From contig DGTD01000053.1 of the NCBI GenBank assembly GCA_002396385.1, positions 1 to 7,759 on the forward strand: 7,759 nt of DNA. Direction: 5' to 3'. This document shows, in pieces, positions 5,371 to 7,759 of the stretch. Both the position numbers and the translations under genes were made by a program. The notes under the pieces are model-generated. The model was not told where the DNA came from and did not search any database. It was given only the letters and a program-made list of their open reading frames with translations. Each line of letters starts with the position of its first letter. The stretch's first letter is position 1. The stretch is from Bacteroidales bacterium UBA4345 (GTDB taxonomy: Bacteria; Bacteroidota; Bacteroidia; Bacteroidales; Paludibacteraceae).

Positions 5371-6246
5371 ATGTTTAAGCAGATACGGTACAAATGGGAT
5401 GCCTTTATGAACGATTCCGCTTTAAAGGCACGTGTAAACAACATAATTTTTGATACCGACACACCTTTAGGCAGGTTGTTTGATGTGACGCTGATAACGT
5501 TCATTGTGTTAAGTGTCATTATCGTTATTTTCGAAACGGCCCATTGGCTTCCGTTGTGGCTAAAACCGTATATGCATACGCTGGAATGGCTTTTTACCGC
5601 CTTCTTTACCATAGAGTACTTGTTACGCCTATATTGTTCGTCGAAACCGAAGGAGTATGCGCTCAGTTTTTTCGGGATAGTAGACTGTCTGTCTACTTTC
5701 CCTGCCTATCTGGCTGTTTTCTTCCCTTCAATGCACGGGCTGTTGGTGATGCGTATGTTCCGCCTCATGCGTGTATTCCGTATCTTCAAGTTGTTCGACT
5801 ATATGAACGAGGGCCATTATTTGCTGGTCTCGCTGAAAGAAGGCTTGCACAAAATAATCGTGTTCTTCCTGTTTGTGGTTGTTTTGGTGGTATCGATTGG
5901 CACAATCATGTTTATGGTTGAACATGGGAAAAACGGAGATAATTTCAACAGCATACCCAACAGCATCTATTGGGCGACTGTGACGATGACCACAGTCGGA
6001 TATGGTGACATTGCACCGGTAACCACCATGGGACGCTTTTTAGCGGGAGTGGTTATGCTTATCGGTTATACCGTTCTGGCTGTCCCTACCGGAATTTTCA
6101 CCGTCTCGATGGTGAATACCGACAAGAAGCGGAAGGAAATATTCTGTCCTAATTGTGGAAAAAATATAGACCGCGACTCCCGTTTCTGCAAACATTGCGG
6201 TTATGATGTGGAAGGCAGTAAAAAGGATGCTGCAAAAAAGAATTAA
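5371..6246 (+). CDS. Voltage-gated-type potassium channel with C-terminal zinc ribbon, 291 aa
   Basis: This is an inner-membrane ion channel of the six-transmembrane (Ion_trans) family, expected to act as a tetramer. Helices are about S1 36-54, S2 70-88 (E82), S3 97-117 (D105), S4 124-143, S5 160-184 and S6 223-248. S4 carries R128, R131, R134, R137 and K140 at every third position, the voltage-sensor pattern. The pore loop has TMTTVGYGDIAPVT, with the potassium selectivity filter TVGYGD at 208-213. After S6 a cytoplasmic tail holds FCPNCG and FCKHCG (C259, C262, C273, C276), a short zinc ribbon, then a lysine-rich end; no RCK or cyclic-nucleotide domain is present. Start ATG 5371 gives a short amphipathic N-terminus. 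It is co-directional with the secreted-protein gene 10 bp upstream. Potassium selectivity is inferred from the filter; gating is not tested. Confidence 0.93.
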   Translation: MFKQIRYKWDAFMNDSALKARVNNIIFDTDTPLGRLFDVTLITFIVLSVIIVIFETAHWLPLWLKPYMHTLEWLFTAFFTIEYLLRLYCSSKPKEYALSFFGIVDCLSTFPAYLAVFFPSMHGLLVMRMFRLMRVFRIFKLFDYMNEGHYLLVSLKEGLHKIIVFFLFVVVLVVSIGTIMFMVEHGKNGDNFNSIPNSIYWATVTMTTVGYGDIAPVTTMGRFLAGVVMLIGYTVLAVPTGIFTVSMVNTDKKRKEIFCPNCGKNIDRDSRFCKHCGYDVEGSKKDAAKKN

Positions 6247-6307
6247 AATGTGAAGGAAATCGACAGATAGTTATTCCTCGAAAAAATGTTTGCTAGTGCT
6301 TTGCCGG

Positions 6308-6811
6308 TTACTTTAAAACTGCAGTAATAAAGGGAACCGTAAAAGAAAGAAGGGTTAAGACAACTGCTGTAATCTTCACATATAACGACTGAGCCTTTTC
6401 TATGAGTAGCGTGCAGAGTGATAAATAGACCGTGTCGGCAATTATGCAAAGCAGAAAATCCAGACGGAAACCCACCAGGCTGTAATAGAAGATATAGCAA
6501 GCCGCCATAACGACGGGTATGCTAATGCAGAAAACGCAAAAAGTGCATAAGCGGGTCGCCAGTGCCATTATGAAAAAGTAAGCGAAAAGCAACACCATCA
6601 ACGTAAAAATAAAGAGGAAACCAGCGCCAAGTGAATCGTCACCCGGTTGGTGTATGATAGCGAAAGGGGCGGTGGCAAAATAGGAAGCTGACAGCAGGAA
6701 GGAAAGAGACAAAGCAAAGAAGGCTAGTTTTCGTTTCGAGAAACACGGAGATGTTAAAAAGGCATATACAACAACCACCAATGCTAATAAGAAGAAAATA
6801 AAAAGTGCCAT
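6308..6811 (-). CDS. Six-helix integral membrane protein of unknown function, 167 aa
   Basis: Hydrophobicity supports about six transmembrane helices (roughly 2-20, 27-48, 61-84, 88-110, 114-137, 144-165). Loops are short: SPCFSKRKL after helix 1, and an acidic segment HQPGDDS at 54-60 that probably faces the other side. I see no catalytic or family motif. Several cysteines lie in or near helices (C89, C92, C95, C105). The ATG at 6811 is only 14 bp beyond the ilvC terminator hairpin, so there is little space for its own promoter; it may be expressed by read-through from ilvC. It converges on the channel gene with 61 bp between the stops, in which I see no good terminator. Confidence 0.75.
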   Translation of the reverse strand: MALFIFFLLALVVVVYAFLTSPCFSKRKLAFFALSLSFLLSASYFATAPFAIIHQPGDDSLGAGFLFIFTLMVLLFAYFFIMALATRLCTFCVFCISIPVVMAACYIFYYSLVGFRLDFLLCIIADTVYLSLCTLLIEKAQSLYVKITAVVLTLLSFTVPFITAVLK

Positions 6812-6825
6812 TGAAGTTAAAATAA

Positions 6826-6854
6826 AATAGAGCGGCCATAAAGACCGCTCTATT
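6826..6854 (-). terminator. Terminator after ilvC
   Basis: AATAGAGCGG (6826-6835) and CCGCTCTATT (6845-6854) form a perfect 10-bp stem with a 9-nt loop. On the minus strand it is followed by a T-rich stretch (TTTTATTTT). It lies 21 bp after the ilvC stop codon. The stem also has a few A/T on its other side, but no plus-strand gene ends here. Confidence 0.82.
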
Positions 6855-6875
6855 AAATAGTAAATTCGTATTGAA

Positions 6876-7759
6876 TTAGTTGTTTTCAGGACGAAGTTGA
6901 CGAACAGTAACAGCAGTGCGCCACATTTCGCTTTCGCGAAGAGCTTTCAATTCTTTCTCGAGCTTTTCACGATAGTCGGGCTGGCTGTTGCTGTCGATAG
7001 AGATCTGAGCTTCTTTGCCGCTCTTAACGCTAGCGTAAAGCTTCTGAACAACAGGCTTGATGGCATCGTGGAATGGGCCCATCCAGTCGAGGGCACCGCG
7101 CTGTGCTGTAGTAGAGCAGTTAGCGTACATCCAGTCCATACCGTTCTTAGCGAACAAAGGCATCAAAGACTGAGTCAACTCTTCAACTGTCTCGTTGAAA
7201 GCCTCAGAAGGAGAGTGGCCGTTTTCGCGAAGAACCTCGTACTGAGCCGAAAGCAACCCCTGGATACCACCCATCAAAGAGCCGCGTTCGCCAGTGAGGT
7301 CAGAAGTAGCCTCACGAACGAAAGTTGTTTCGAACATATATCCAGAACCGATACCGATACCGAGGGCGAGAGTCTTGTCGAGAGCCTTGCCGGTAGCATC
7401 TTGGTAAACAGCGTAAGAAGAGTTCAAGCCACGGCCTTCGAGGAACATGGTACGGAGAGAAGTACCAGAACCCTTAGGGGCAACCATAATAACATCGATA
7501 TCTTTAGCAGGAACAACACCAGTGCGGTCGTTCCAAGTGATAGCGAAACCGTGAGAGAAGTAAAGGGTCTTGCCTGGAGTAAGATATTTCTTCAAGGTAG
7601 GCCATACGCTGATGACAGCGGCGTCAGAAAGCAAGCACATGATGATAGTAGCCTTGTCGGCTGCTTCTTCGATAGAGAAGAGGGTCTCGCCTGGAACCCA
7701 ACCATCGTTCTTTGCTTTTTCGAAAGTTTTGCCTTGACGCTGGCCAACGATAACGTTGA
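6876..7759 (-). CDS. ilvC: Ketol-acid reductoisomerase, C-terminal 293 residues (window-edge partial)
   Basis: The enzyme converts 2-acetolactate (or 2-aceto-2-hydroxybutyrate) with NADPH and Mg2+ to the 2,3-dihydroxy acid in valine, leucine and isoleucine synthesis, in the cytoplasm. The frame runs to the window edge: visible residues begin NVIVGQRQGKTFEKAKNDGW, the end of the nucleotide-binding domain, so about 50 N-terminal residues with the glycine-rich loop are missing. An internal ATG at 7640 is not the start. Family motifs include LYFSHGF (conserved His), VAPKGSG (conserved Lys), TSDLTGERGSL with the metal-binding Asp and Glu, AFNETVEELTQSL with the second pair of acidic residues, and CSTTAQRGA with the substrate-site Ser. 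The C-terminus is SEMWRTAVTVRQLRPENN. The strong codon bias suggests high expression. A perfect hairpin terminator follows; upstream ilv genes would lie to the right of the window. Confidence 0.96.
   Translation of the reverse strand, partial: NVIVGQRQGKTFEKAKNDGWVPGETLFSIEEAADKATIIMCLLSDAAVISVWPTLKKYLTPGKTLYFSHGFAITWNDRTGVVPAKDIDVIMVAPKGSGTSLRTMFLEGRGLNSSYAVYQDATGKALDKTLALGIGIGSGYMFETTFVREATSDLTGERGSLMGGIQGLLSAQYEVLRENGHSPSEAFNETVEELTQSLMPLFAKNGMDWMYANCSTTAQRGALDWMGPFHDAIKPVVQKLYASVKSGKEAQISIDSNSQPDYREKLEKELKALRESEMWRTAVTVRQLRPENN

Noticed and set aside
5160..5925. Overlapping frames on both strands (minus 150 and 65 codons, plus 125 codons) within the secreted-protein and channel genes
   Set aside because: They overlap two well-supported genes, have no recognisable motif, and their composition fits frame shadows.
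6247..6307. Terminator between the convergent channel and membrane-protein genes
   Set aside because: Only a very weak stem near GCTAGTGC (6293-6300) next to an A-run was found; it is not convincing for either strand.

Overview
The window reads as a piece of a Bacteroidales chromosome (Bacteroides/Prevotella-like). Evidence for this is the set of promoters with the Bacteroidetes form TTTG - about 20 bp - TAnnTTTG, the start codons without clear Shine-Dalgarno sites, the BspA-type (LRR_5) leucine-rich proteins, the Bacteroidetes-style IlvC and the type II-C-like Cas9/tracrRNA arrangement. The species cannot be fixed from sequence alone.

Left edge (1-793): the minus strand carries the first 155 codons of a cas9 gene that runs off the window, with the RuvC-I motif and the arginine-rich bridge helix. 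Divergent from it, on the plus strand, is an unannotated-looking small RNA locus that I read as the tracrRNA. It has a near-consensus promoter, a short anti-repeat, a compact middle hairpin and a GC-rich terminator with a U-run. The cas9 and tracrRNA promoters overlap back to back around a 10-bp palindrome, and the cas9 leader contains a 9-bp perfect inverted repeat. This is the right-hand end of a CRISPR-Cas locus; cas1, cas2 and the array, if present, lie to the left of base 1.

Middle left (819-4379, minus strand): four close-packed genes, read from right to left. They are a 180-aa secreted protein of unknown function, a 416-aa LRR_5 protein with no signal peptide, a 193-aa secreted LRR_5 protein that ends inside a recognisable repeat-island motif, and a 363-aa secreted LRR_5 protein followed by a strong terminator. 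Spacings are 44, 7 and 42 bp, so they probably form one transcription unit of exported or surface-type LRR proteins.

Centre (4525-4758, plus): two tandem tRNA-Arg(ACG) genes under one consensus promoter and closed by a terminator. The two bodies are identical over most of their length but their acceptor stems differ by two fully compensated base-pair changes.

Right (4806-6246, plus): a small secreted protein and, 10 bp downstream, a six-transmembrane voltage-gated-type potassium channel (TVGYGD filter) with a C-terminal four-cysteine zinc ribbon. Convergent to these, on the minus strand, are the C-terminal 293 residues of ketol-acid reductoisomerase (ilvC, truncated by the window edge), its terminator hairpin, and only 14 bp further on a six-helix membrane protein of unknown function.

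The most notable content is the cas9/tracrRNA control region. It belongs to a known class of system, but its RNA and promoters would be missed by protein-only annotation. I see no convincing wholly new system in the window.
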